Part shown: positions 36,115 to 42,803 of the stretch, one piece after another
Numbering within the stretch: position 1 is the first letter of the stretch
How the letters are laid out: every line of letters begins with the position of its first letter
From: JBGNFV01 sp049645705
Lineage (GTDB): Bacteria > Bacteroidota > Bacteroidia > Cytophagales > Cyclobacteriaceae
Direction: 5' to 3'
NCBI GenBank assembly: GCA_049645705.1
Contig: JBARUK010000017.1
Span: 62,001-126,000, forward strand
Length of the DNA: 64,000 nucleotides
Translations under genes and position numbers: made by a program
Notes under the pieces: model-generated
Told to the model about the DNA's origin: nothing
The model's input: only the letters and a program-made list of their open reading frames with translations
Databases searched by the model: none

Positions 36115-37281
36115 TTAATATTTCGCTATTTCATTATCTATTTTATCCGCCCAGGCTAAAATCCCCCCGTTTAGGTTATACAGGTTTGTAAACCCGAACT
36201 TGTTTTCCAGTTCGCGGATCGCTTTTGCGCTTCTCACCCCACTGCGGCAGTGGATAACTACCTTTTTATCACTGGCTATCTGGTCTACATTATCGCTTAC
36301 TGTCTTCAGCGGGATCAGCATGGCACCTATGTTGGCTATTTCATATTCATAAGGCTCCCTCACATCTATGATCTGTATGTTTTCGCCACGCGTCTGCATG
36401 TTGTACAGCTCATCTACAGTTACTTCTTTTACCGGTCTTTCTTCGCCTTCCGCGTTTCCGCCTATACCACAAAACTGCTGGTAATCGATCAGTTCTGTCT
36501 GGGTAGGGTTTGTACCATTCAGCGGGTTATCTGGGTCACGTCTCACCTTCAGGGTTCGGGTCTCGAATGTAAGGGCATCGAACAGGAAGAGCCTGCCGCT
36601 AAGCGGATCCCCCACGCCGGTAAGCACCTTGATCACTTCACTGGCCTGCAGGCTGCCGATTATACCGGGCAGCACGCCTATCACACCACCTTCGGCACAG
36701 CTTGGCACCAGGCCGGGCGGCGGCGGCACAGGAAAGAGGTCGCGGTAATTGGGACCGGCATTACCTTCTTTATCTGTATAGTTAAATACACTTACCTGCC
36801 CTTCAAACCGGAATATACTCGCGTATACGTTGGTCTTGCCCAGCAGCACGCAGGCATCGTTTACCAGGTAGCGGGTAGGGAAGTTATCCGTACCATCGGC
36901 CACCAGGTCATACTCTTTTATGATATCCAGCGCATTGTCACTGGTAAGCTGGGTGTTATGTACTATGAAATCCACATGAGGATTGAGTCTTTCCAGGGTA
37001 CGTTTGGCCACTTCCGCTTTGGGCTGCCCTACATCCTCTACCCGAAACAGCACCTGGCGCTGCAGGTTGCTCTCATCTACTACGTCGAAGTCCAGTATGC
37101 CTATGGTGCCTACTCCGGCCGCCGTAAGGTACTGCAGTAGCGGACTACCCAGGCCACCCGTACCTACTACCAGTACGCGGGCTCCTTTCAGTTTGCGCTG
37201 TCCTTCTATATTAAAGTCGGGTATGATCAGGTGACGGCTGTACCGCTCCAGTTCTTCTTTGTTGAATTGAATGTCGCTCAT
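36115..37281 (-). CDS. moeZ: MoeZ/MoeB-like E1 enzyme fused to a rhodanese domain
   Basis: An upstream ATG at 37308 would overlap the CysO gene, but ATG 37281 (MSDIQFNKEE) is preceded by aaaagga and sits 13 bp after the CysO stop, so it is chosen (388 residues). The E1 domain shows GTGGLGS (40-46), the adenylation Arg/Asp region and Cys195 (VPSCAEGG). The C-terminal rhodanese has active-site Cys345 in HCRSGVRS. The zinc-binding CxxC of MoeB is replaced (DPDNPLNG), as in MoeZ-type proteins. Expected role: adenylate the C-terminal glycine of the carrier and hand sulfur to it as thiocarboxylate. It is the last gene of the operon. Confidence 0.9.
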   Translation of the reverse strand: MSDIQFNKEELERYSRHLIIPDFNIEGQRKLKGARVLVVGTGGLGSPLLQYLTAAGVGTIGILDFDVVDESNLQRQVLFRVEDVGQPKAEVAKRTLERLNPHVDFIVHNTQLTSDNALDIIKEYDLVADGTDNFPTRYLVNDACVLLGKTNVYASIFRFEGQVSVFNYTDKEGNAGPNYRDLFPVPPPPGLVPSCAEGGVIGVLPGIIGSLQASEVIKVLTGVGDPLSGRLFLFDALTFETRTLKVRRDPDNPLNGTNPTQTELIDYQQFCGIGGNAEGEERPVKEVTVDELYNMQTRGENIQIIDVREPYEYEIANIGAMLIPLKTVSDNVDQIASDKKVVIHCRSGVRSAKAIRELENKFGFTNLYNLNGGILAWADKIDNEIAKY

Positions 37282-37294
37282 GGGTCCTTTTGGG

Positions 37295-37573
37295 TTATTG
37301 GGTGCCACCTGCTATAGCTGGTACTATGCTGATTACTGTATCGTTTGCTACGTGAGTCTCTCCGTTGTTCAGTCCTTTGATGTCTTCATCACCTACGTAG
37401 ACCTTTATGAAGTTCCGCAGCTTGCCCTGCTCATCGAATAGCTGCTTTTTCAGATCAGGATAAGTCAGTGCAAGCTGATCCATAGCATCATTGACAGTGC
37501 TGCCGCTTGTCTCCAGTGTAGACTGGTTGTCAGTAAATTTTCTGAGGGGAGTGGGTATTATTAGCTTCGCCAT
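37295..37573 (-). CDS. cysO: CysO-like sulfur carrier protein (MoaD/ThiS fold) with extra C-terminal dipeptide
   Basis: A 92-residue ubiquitin-like protein; segments LIIPTPLRKFTDN, NDAMDQLALTYPDL, NFIKVYVGDEDI and DTVISIVPAIAGG match the CysO/ThiS family. The chain does not stop at the diglycine but ends GGTQ. A free Gly-Gly end is needed for adenylation, so the last two residues should have to be removed, most plausibly by the JAMM peptidase encoded 11 bp upstream. The carrier thiocarboxylate then donates sulfur to the serine-derived substrate bound by CysM. Confidence 0.88.
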   Translation of the reverse strand: MAKLIIPTPLRKFTDNQSTLETSGSTVNDAMDQLALTYPDLKKQLFDEQGKLRNFIKVYVGDEDIKGLNNGETHVANDTVISIVPAIAGGTQ

Positions 37574-37584
37574 TGTTCTCTGTA

Positions 37585-38010
37585 TTAAAATATAAGTTCG
37601 CTTTTTATCGGTTCTTCCATAAACTGGCGCTCATCGTCAAGCTGCCAGCTTGTAATATCATCTGTCTTGCCGTCCATTACACTCAGTATCACGTAGCTAA
37701 ACCAGGGAATAGCCTGTACGCGGTCGTGTTCACTGGGTATGGCCGGATGCTGGGGATGGCTGTGGTAGACGCCCAGCAGGGTCAGGTTATTCTCATCTGC
37801 AAATCTTTCCGCCTGCATGTACTGCAGCGGGCTGATCTCAAAACGCCTTCTTTTATCACCTTCCTTTTTGTTCTCTACCGGTATGGCAAGGGTCACCTCC
37901 CTGTCCTCTCCGTCCTTGCCGTATATAAATCCGCAGCATTCGTCGGGAAAGGTCCCTTCGGCATCCTTCATCATTTCGGCCCTTGAGTTATCGTTCAGTA
38001 TTATTGCCAT
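37585..38010 (-). CDS. mec: Mec+-like JAMM/MPN metallopeptidase
   Basis: A 141-residue JAMM-domain protein. The full zinc motif is present: Glu24 (PDECCGF), then His83-Ser-His85, seven residues, Ser93 and Asp96 (HSHPQHPAIPSEHD), i.e. HxHx7SxxD. In the mycobacterial CysO pathway the homologue (Mec+) releases cysteine from the CysO-cysteine adduct. Here it could also trim the C-terminal TQ of the carrier. It lies between the carrier and synthase genes with gaps of 11 and 7 bp. Confidence 0.9.
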   Translation of the reverse strand: MAIILNDNSRAEMMKDAEGTFPDECCGFIYGKDGEDREVTLAIPVENKKEGDKRRRFEISPLQYMQAERFADENNLTLLGVYHSHPQHPAIPSEHDRVQAIPWFSYVILSVMDGKTDDITSWQLDDERQFMEEPIKSELIF

Positions 38011-38017
38011 GTCTCTT

Positions 38018-38956
38018 TCAGAAAAGATTTTTCAGTACTTCACCATATTTATCGGCACTGTCGGCAAACACCGTTACGATCACACCCCTGTCCAGGGTAG
38101 CCGCCAGCCTATAGGCACCTGCCATGTTGGCCCCTGCGCTGGGAGACAGCAGCAGTCCTTCTTCACGGCTGGCTTTTTTTATGAAGCGGTAGGCCTCCTC
38201 GGTATCGGCTTCCATAGTACTGTCTGCCAGGGTATTGTCGTAGATTCGTGGCACAATGGCCGTCTCCATATGCTTCCATCCCTCCAGGCCATGCATGGCT
38301 GTGTCCGGCTGCTGGCTTACCAGTTGTATGCCCGCGTTGTACTCTTTTAGTTTCCGGCCCGTACCGGTAAAGGTGCCTGTGGTACCCAGCCCGGCTATGA
38401 AGTGTGTGACGGTACCGTCCGTCTGGCTGATGATCTCATTACCGGTATGGTTATAGTGAGCTTTCCAGTTGTGTTCATTACCATACTGGTCGGCGTAGTA
38501 GTACCGGTCAGGATCATTATCATATAGCTCCCGGGCCTTTTCCTGAGCTTCATCCGTACCGCCAAACATAGAGGTATAGATGATCTCTGCCCCGAAGCTC
38601 CTTAGCTGTAGTTTACGCTCTTCAGAGGCATTTTCGGGCAGGCAGATAGTCACGGGTATGCCCAGGGCAGCACCCACGGCAGCGTAAGCTATAGCTGTAT
38701 TGCCACTGCTGGCATCCAGTAGCCGCTGTCCATTGCCCAGGTGACCGTTAAGTATGGCCTCTTTGATGATATTGTATGCAGGGCGGGCCTTTACGCTGCC
38801 CCCCAGTTGCTGCCATTCCAGCTTGGCATATATTTTTACCTCCGGCTTATCAGGCAGTCCGCCCAGTCTGAAGAGGGGTGTCCTTCCGATATGCAGGCCC
38901 ACGTGTTCCATGCGGTCCAGGAGTTTGGATTCTACTAATTCTAATTCGTCGATCAT
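38018..38956 (-). CDS. cysM: Cysteine synthase, CysM type
   Basis: A 312-residue PLP enzyme of the cysteine synthase family. The PLP-binding lysine is Lys56 in GGSVKARPA, the substrate loop is ASSGNTAIAYAAVGAALG, and the glycine-rich phosphate site is GLGTTGTFTGTGRKL. The RPA after the lysine and the partner genes for a sulfur carrier and JAMM peptidase point to the CysM branch that accepts protein thiocarboxylate, and probably O-phosphoserine, rather than free sulfide with O-acetylserine. It is the first structural gene of the operon and is preceded by two Cys-codon attenuators ending 17 bp upstream of its start. Confidence 0.9.
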   Translation of the reverse strand: MIDELELVESKLLDRMEHVGLHIGRTPLFRLGGLPDKPEVKIYAKLEWQQLGGSVKARPAYNIIKEAILNGHLGNGQRLLDASSGNTAIAYAAVGAALGIPVTICLPENASEERKLQLRSFGAEIIYTSMFGGTDEAQEKARELYDNDPDRYYYADQYGNEHNWKAHYNHTGNEIISQTDGTVTHFIAGLGTTGTFTGTGRKLKEYNAGIQLVSQQPDTAMHGLEGWKHMETAIVPRIYDNTLADSTMEADTEEAYRFIKKASREEGLLLSPSAGANMAGAYRLAATLDRGVIVTVFADSADKYGEVLKNLF

Positions 38957-38972
38957 CGTTATTACTTATACA

Positions 38973-39009
38973 AAATAAAAAAGCCTCTCCGTGGTATTCG
39001 GAAAGGCTT
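38973..39009 (-). terminator. Attenuator terminator 1 (promoter-distal, next to cysM)
   Basis: On the minus strand an 11-bp stem (39009-38999 with 38991-38981, one G-U pair) with a 7-nt loop is followed by UUUUUAUUUU. It ends 17 bp before the cysM start. Its 5' arm (39000-39009) can pair instead with leader 1 codons 22-25 (39041-39051; nine pairs with one mismatch and one bulge), which would prevent termination. Confidence 0.88.
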
Positions 39010-39028
39010 TACTTCTGGTAAGTTCATT

Positions 39029-39115
39029 TCATGTAAAATGAAGGCCTATCCGAACCGGTATACCGGTACAGCAACATATGGTAAGACAGCAGCATGTATT
39101 CACGGGTAGTTTCAT
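39029..39115 (-). CDS. Cysteine-rich leader peptide 1 (28 residues)
   Basis: ATG 39115 opens a 28-codon frame ending in TGA at 39029-39031. The peptide contains six cysteines in two triplets, CCCLTICCCTG at residues 8-18 (codons TGC TGC TGT and TGT TGC TGT). The palindrome ACCGGTATACCGGT (39054-39067) follows the second triplet, and codons 22-25 form the antiterminator arm. A ribosome waiting at Cys16 for charged tRNA would leave the antiterminator arm free; one reaching the stop would cover it, so terminator 1 forms. This is the classical layout of an amino-acid attenuator. Confidence 0.88.
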   Translation of the reverse strand: MKLPVNTCCCLTICCCTGIPVRIGLHFT

Positions 39116-39137
39116 TTTTACTATACATTTCAGACAT

Positions 39138-39169
39138 AAAAAAAGCCTTTCCGGGTAAGGGAAAGGCTT
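39138..39169 (-). terminator. Attenuator terminator 2 (promoter-proximal)
   Basis: On the minus strand a perfect 10-bp stem (39169-39160 with 39152-39143; arm AAGCCTTTCC) with a 7-nt loop is followed by seven U residues. It lies between the two leader ORFs. Its 5' arm (39159-39168) can pair alternatively with GGGAAGGCT in the last codons of leader 2 (39203-39211; one bulged base). Confidence 0.9.
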
Positions 39170-39198
39170 CAGTATACCTGTAAGATTTTATGATTTAT

Positions 39199-39285
39199 TC
39201 ATAGCCTTCCCTTTTGCACCGATCCGGTACAGCAACAACACAGTGTGTTGGTAAGAGAAGCGATATGAATGTAAGTCTTGTTCAT
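39199..39285 (-). CDS. Cysteine-rich leader peptide 2 (28 residues, promoter-proximal)
   Basis: ATG 39285 opens a 28-codon frame that ends in TGA at 39199-39201, the same length as leader 1. Residues 16-21 read CCCCTG (codons TGT TGT TGC TGT), preceded by a SLT that parallels CLT in leader 1. A short hairpin ACCG-GAT-CGGT (39218-39228) follows the Cys run at the same place as the palindrome in leader 1. The last codons (Lys25-Leu28) contain the antiterminator arm. Shared order and motifs show that the two leader-terminator units are diverged duplicates. Confidence 0.88.
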   Translation of the reverse strand: MNKTYIHIASLTNTLCCCCTGSVQKGRL

Positions 39286-39430
39286 TCTTATGGCCTAAAG
39301 TAGTAAGCCGTTCTGACATTTGAAATACCTAACGAAAAAAAATAGTATAAAGTTGAGATAGACAGACTTATTTCCGGTAAAAACTACCTGCCGCATACTT
39401 TTAAATCAATCAGGCAGCATTTTTCAGAAG

Positions 39431-39461
39431 AAACAAAAAAGCCCGGCGCAATGGCCGGGCT
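39431..39461 (-). terminator. Terminator of the XRE regulator unit
   Basis: A perfect 8-bp GC-rich stem agcccggc/gccgggct (39440-39447, 39454-39461) is followed on the minus strand by a T-rich run (39431-39440). It lies 28 bp past the XRE stop and shields the cysteine leader from read-through. Confidence 0.88.
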
Positions 39462-39489
39462 ATAGAGGTCTGCTACTTGTGTGGCAAGC

Positions 39490-39693
39490 CTACTCATCGC
39501 TTTTATCCAGTGAAAATATCTCATTTACCGGCTTACCGAATACGTCGGACATCTTCAGTGCGAGCAGGGTAGAGGGTACGTAGCGTTCCTTCTCTATCGA
39601 GTTAATAGTCTGCCTGGACACGCCTATACGATGGGCCAGCTCCTCCTGGGTAATATTCAGTATGGCCCGCTCTACTTTTATCCGGTTCTTCAT
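39490..39693 (-). CDS. Small XRE-family transcriptional regulator
   Basis: A 67-residue protein that is almost entirely a Cro/CI-type helix-turn-helix (about 3-58; QEELAHRIGVSRQTINSIEKERYVPS). It belongs to the compact YozG-like regulators. It begins one base after the stop of the membrane protein gene, so the two are cotranscribed. Such pairs usually consist of a membrane protein and the regulator that controls it; the signal is not known. Confidence 0.88.
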   Translation of the reverse strand: MKNRIKVERAILNITQEELAHRIGVSRQTINSIEKERYVPSTLLALKMSDVFGKPVNEIFSLDKSDE

Positions 39694-40143
39694 TCAGCGG
39701 GTAGCCCTTAGTAAATAATAGAAGCCTAACTGCACAAACAGCATAAACCAGATCACGACAAAGGAACCAAAACTTTCAAAGGCCACATTGTCTGACTCCA
39801 GCAGGTTAGCCACTCCATAGTTTATATAAGGCTGTACGACGGTGTACAGCACCACGGCTACAAAGGCCATCATGTAAGAGCGTGCGCGAAGCGACAGATT
39901 ATATTCGTCTTCGTCTTTTTCCCGGGTTATGGATACGAGAAGCATCGAGATAAGCAGTAGGTTCTGGCAGAACATCTTCCAGAATGTGCTGCCGGCAGAG
40001 GTGGCAAATAGGACTACGAGTACCAGCACCGAAGCAGCGCCCAGAACGAACCCGGCTGTTTTAAATTTATGTGGAAGTAAGCCAAAAGATCTCAATCTGC
40101 GACCTTCGCATTCTAGTGTTTTCAAGTTAACCATACATGACAT
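39694..40143 (-). CDS. Four-span membrane protein paired with the XRE regulator
   Basis: A 149-residue protein with about four hydrophobic segments (about 29-48, 57-73, 88-107, 126-145) and a charged loop REKDEDEYNLSLRARSY after the second. This loop is common in small Bacteroidota membrane proteins encoded before an XRE gene. No catalytic motif is visible. Two Met codons near the start (1 and 4) are equally possible starts. Confidence 0.7.
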   Translation of the reverse strand: MSCMVNLKTLECEGRRLRSFGLLPHKFKTAGFVLGAASVLVLVVLFATSAGSTFWKMFCQNLLLISMLLVSITREKDEDEYNLSLRARSYMMAFVAVVLYTVVQPYINYGVANLLESDNVAFESFGSFVVIWFMLFVQLGFYYLLRATR

Positions 40144-40185
40144 ATTTATAAGTTAGGTTTCCAATTTGTAAAAAATACTTTACAT

Positions 40186-40275
40186 ATGAAAACCGTTCAT
40201 GTAAACGGGCATCAGGCTTTGCCAGAACCGCCTGAGACAGAAATAAATACCGGTGATTTAAAAGATAATAAATAG
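40186..40275 (+). CDS. Possible 29-codon small ORF with its own terminator
   Basis: ATG 40186 opens 29 codons ending in TAG 40273-40275; the peptide is polar and Pro/Glu-rich (LPEPPETEINTG). It lies in the gap between the divergent membrane protein gene and the histidine kinase gene and is followed 30 bp later by a plus-strand terminator, which would otherwise have no gene to serve. It has no run of one amino acid, so a leader-peptide role is not suggested. Coding status is uncertain. Confidence 0.3.
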   Translation: MKTVHVNGHQALPEPPETEINTGDLKDNK

Positions 40276-40305
40276 AAAAGAAGAGATTTGCCGGGCAATT
40301 TTTAT

Positions 40306-40333
40306 CCCTGCTTCCCCGAGAAGCAGGGCTTTT
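40306..40333 (+). terminator. Plus-strand terminator upstream of the histidine kinase gene
   Basis: A 9-bp stem ccctgcttc/gaagcaggg (40306-40314, 40320-40328) with a 5-nt loop is followed by cttttag, a short U-tract. No annotated plus-strand gene precedes it except the small ORF at 40186. Confidence 0.6.
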
Positions 40334-40409
40334 AGTATGGTAAAATTAAACTGTAACTACCTGTTTCTGCTTTCTAAAGGAAATGACTCCTATGACTTAA
40401 GTATTTTTA

Positions 40410-42803
40410 ATGACCATTTCAGCAAATGATCAGAACCAGATGACGGACCTATGGGAATATGTTCGTCAGCGTATTGGTATCTGCCCTTCGGTTTTCAAAT
40501 CAGCCGACGGGCCACCGGAAGTGTCGAAGCATCTCTTCGGCATGGTGGAAGGGTTTTACCTGGACAGTTCTGTGCCGCCCCTTTTAAAAGAAAAGCTCAA
40601 TGTATATCTGTCCCGCTTTTGCCTGAACAGGTATTGCATTCTGCGGCATTCGGCTTTCCTGCTGGGGTATGGTCACATATCGGGCCGTGCGGATATAGAG
40701 CCTGTCTCTATGGAAGAAGTGCTGGATATCATATCAGAGCCTGTACCGGGCAGAGAAGAACTGGACCGGCTCCTGTATGAACTGAAGGAAACCAGTAAAA
40801 TGGGTGAAGACTGGCCGGCATTTAGCAGCCGTGAGGGCTACTTGCTCCGGGTGGCGGTAGCGTCTGTATTTATAGAGCCTGAAAATGCCCTGCCATGGGC
40901 AGAAACGCTGCGGGAGTATACTGGCAACAAGAAATATGAGATTCTGATGGGCCTTGTGGCCTGTGCCCGCTTTATGCAGTTTTGGGTCACTATACATCCT
41001 AACCTGGAGTACGAAGAGGACCTGCATACCTTCCTGCAGGATCATCCACAATTTCTTGAAGTCATTAATAACCAAAAGATGGCCAAAGAAAGGGTCATGC
41101 TGGATAGTGCTCTGCACGCCGAACTGGTGGACCTGCGGCATATGGCTAAGCTGAGCGACGCACTTATAATAAGTGAAGACCGGTTTCGTGCGGCCGTACA
41201 GGCAGTAAATGGTATCCTCTGGACTAATACCCCCTCGGGACAGATGGAAGGCGAGCAGCCCGGCTGGCAATCGCTTACACACCAGTCTTACGAAGCGTAC
41301 CAGGGCTACGGATGGGCTGAGGCCGTTCATCCAGATGATGCCCAGCCTACCATAGAGGCCTGGAATGAGGCGGTACGGGAGAGTAAGGCCTTTATATTTC
41401 AGCACCGCGTTCGCCGATATGATGGCGAGTGGCGCCGTTTTTCCGTAAGGGCCATACCGGTAAAGGATGAGAACGGGGCGATACTGGAGTGGGTAGGCGT
41501 GCATACGGACATAACCGAACAGTACGAGCAGGCTGACAGACTACGCAAGGCAAAAGCTGAAGCAGAAGAGGCAAACCAGGCCAAAACGGATTTTCTGGCA
41601 AATATGACGCATGAGATACGGACGCCGATGAATGCCATAATCGGACTTACCGAGCTGCTAAACCGCGGACAGGACCTGCCGGAAAAGTACCGGAAGATCG
41701 TGAAAACGCTGAAGCTGTCGGCAGACTCGCTTATGGAACTGATCAACGACCTGCTGGATATGTCGCGCCTGGAAAGTAACCATATGGAGTTCGAAGAACT
41801 GGCTTTTGCTCCGGCCGCAGTTATCAGGGATGTGATAGACATACTGCAGGTCAATGCCAGAACAAAAAAGCTGAATATCCGGACTAATATTGATGACTAT
41901 TTGCAAAACAGCTACATCGGTGATCCGCAACGCTTCAAGCAGATCATTGCTAACCTGCTCAGCAATGCGATCAAGTTTACTGACCAGGGAGAGATCAATG
42001 TACAAATGGAGGTGAGACCGCTCACAGAAAATGAATTGATACCGGCAGCGAAGGATAATAAATTTACAGAAGACAATACCAGCCTGGTATGCATCACGGT
42101 AAAGGATACGGGCATCGGTATTGCCCCTGAAAAACAAGAAGCCATATTTCAGAAATTTACGCAGGCAGACAGCTCCATTACGCGACGATACGGGGGAAGC
42201 GGGCTGGGGCTTACCATAAGCCGTAATCTGGCCGAAGGAATGAGTGGGAAGCTTACAGTAGAGAGTCGGCCGGAGCAGGGGTCAGAGTTCACACTGACGC
42301 TACCTTTGCTCTACGGGAATAATAGTAGTGGTATGAAAGGTGAAGATACGCCAAATGGTATAGACAGGAGTAGTGCAGCAGGATCGAAACCGCTGGTATT
42401 ATTGGTAGAAGATTACGAGCCTAACGTAATGGTGGCCCGGCATATCCTGGAGATGATAGGATATGTCTGCGACGTAGCCACTAACGGCTATGAGGCGCTG
42501 GAACTGGCTAAGCAGAAGCATGGCACTTATATGGCGGTACTTATGGATGTGCAGATGCCGGGAATGGACGGAATGGAGACGACGCGCCAGATACGTAAAT
42601 ATGAAAAAGAATGCAGCCTGAGCCATATGCCTATTGTGGCCGTAACGGCGCATTCGGGTAAGGAAGACATACGTAACGCCATGAATGCGGGTATGGATCA
42701 TTACATCAGTAAACCCTATACGTTTCAGGATATTACTGATCTGCTGGACAGCTTGAAAGATAAAAAGCGCGATGCCGGTGGCCGGAATAACCTCCCGGCT
42801 TAA
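40410..42803 (+). CDS. Hybrid sensor histidine kinase with AhpD/CMD-like N-terminal domain
   Basis: A 797-residue protein. Residues about 1-215 resemble the carboxymuconolactone decarboxylase/AhpD alpha-helical fold, with CLNRYCILRH (Cys71, Cys76, His80), i.e. Cys-x3-His with the other Cys five residues earlier instead of the usual CxxC. A PAS domain follows (about 255-375, ending in DITEQYEQ), then HisKA with His401 (NMTHEIRTPMNA), an ATPase domain with N box NLLSNAIKF, G1 DTGIGI and G2 GGSGLGL, and a receiver (about 665-790) with Asp713 (LMDVQMPGMDG). No transmembrane span is evident, so sensing is cytoplasmic. A redox or peroxide input is an inference. Confidence 0.85.
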   Translation: MTISANDQNQMTDLWEYVRQRIGICPSVFKSADGPPEVSKHLFGMVEGFYLDSSVPPLLKEKLNVYLSRFCLNRYCILRHSAFLLGYGHISGRADIEPVSMEEVLDIISEPVPGREELDRLLYELKETSKMGEDWPAFSSREGYLLRVAVASVFIEPENALPWAETLREYTGNKKYEILMGLVACARFMQFWVTIHPNLEYEEDLHTFLQDHPQFLEVINNQKMAKERVMLDSALHAELVDLRHMAKLSDALIISEDRFRAAVQAVNGILWTNTPSGQMEGEQPGWQSLTHQSYEAYQGYGWAEAVHPDDAQPTIEAWNEAVRESKAFIFQHRVRRYDGEWRRFSVRAIPVKDENGAILEWVGVHTDITEQYEQADRLRKAKAEAEEANQAKTDFLANMTHEIRTPMNAIIGLTELLNRGQDLPEKYRKIVKTLKLSADSLMELINDLLDMSRLESNHMEFEELAFAPAAVIRDVIDILQVNARTKKLNIRTNIDDYLQNSYIGDPQRFKQIIANLLSNAIKFTDQGEINVQMEVRPLTENELIPAAKDNKFTEDNTSLVCITVKDTGIGIAPEKQEAIFQKFTQADSSITRRYGGSGLGLTISRNLAEGMSGKLTVESRPEQGSEFTLTLPLLYGNNSSGMKGEDTPNGIDRSSAAGSKPLVLLVEDYEPNVMVARHILEMIGYVCDVATNGYEALELAKQKHGTYMAVLMDVQMPGMDGMETTRQIRKYEKECSLSHMPIVAVTAHSGKEDIRNAMNAGMDHYISKPYTFQDITDLLDSLKDKKRDAGGRNNLPA

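Larger units (their letters stand above)
38957..39310 (-). promoter_or_regulatory. Tandem tRNA-Cys-responsive transcription attenuators of the cysteine operon
   Basis: The 5' leader of the cysM-mec-cysO-moeZ operon contains two successive units, each consisting of a Cys-run leader ORF, antiterminator arm and intrinsic terminator. Low charged tRNA-Cys should stall ribosomes at the Cys codons, favour the antiterminators and let transcription proceed. In tandem, both must be passed, which should steepen the response. No clear consensus promoter was found upstream; TACTTTAG on the minus strand (39295-39302) is one mismatch from TAnnTTTG and would give a very short 5' end. Confidence 0.87.

Noticed and set aside
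36250..37140. Long open frame on the plus strand (296 codons) opposite moeZ
   Set aside because: It is fully antisense to a gene with intact catalytic motifs; its translation is rich in Tyr, His and Gln with no domain, as expected for a shadow frame.
38957..39310. SAM-type or other metabolite riboswitch in front of cysM
   Set aside because: The region is explained by two Cys-codon leader ORFs with terminators and antiterminators; no aptamer core of a known riboswitch was recognised.
40734..41504. Open frame of 256 codons on the minus strand inside the histidine kinase gene
   Set aside because: It is antisense to PAS and CMD-like domains that are clearly coding; low-complexity translation.
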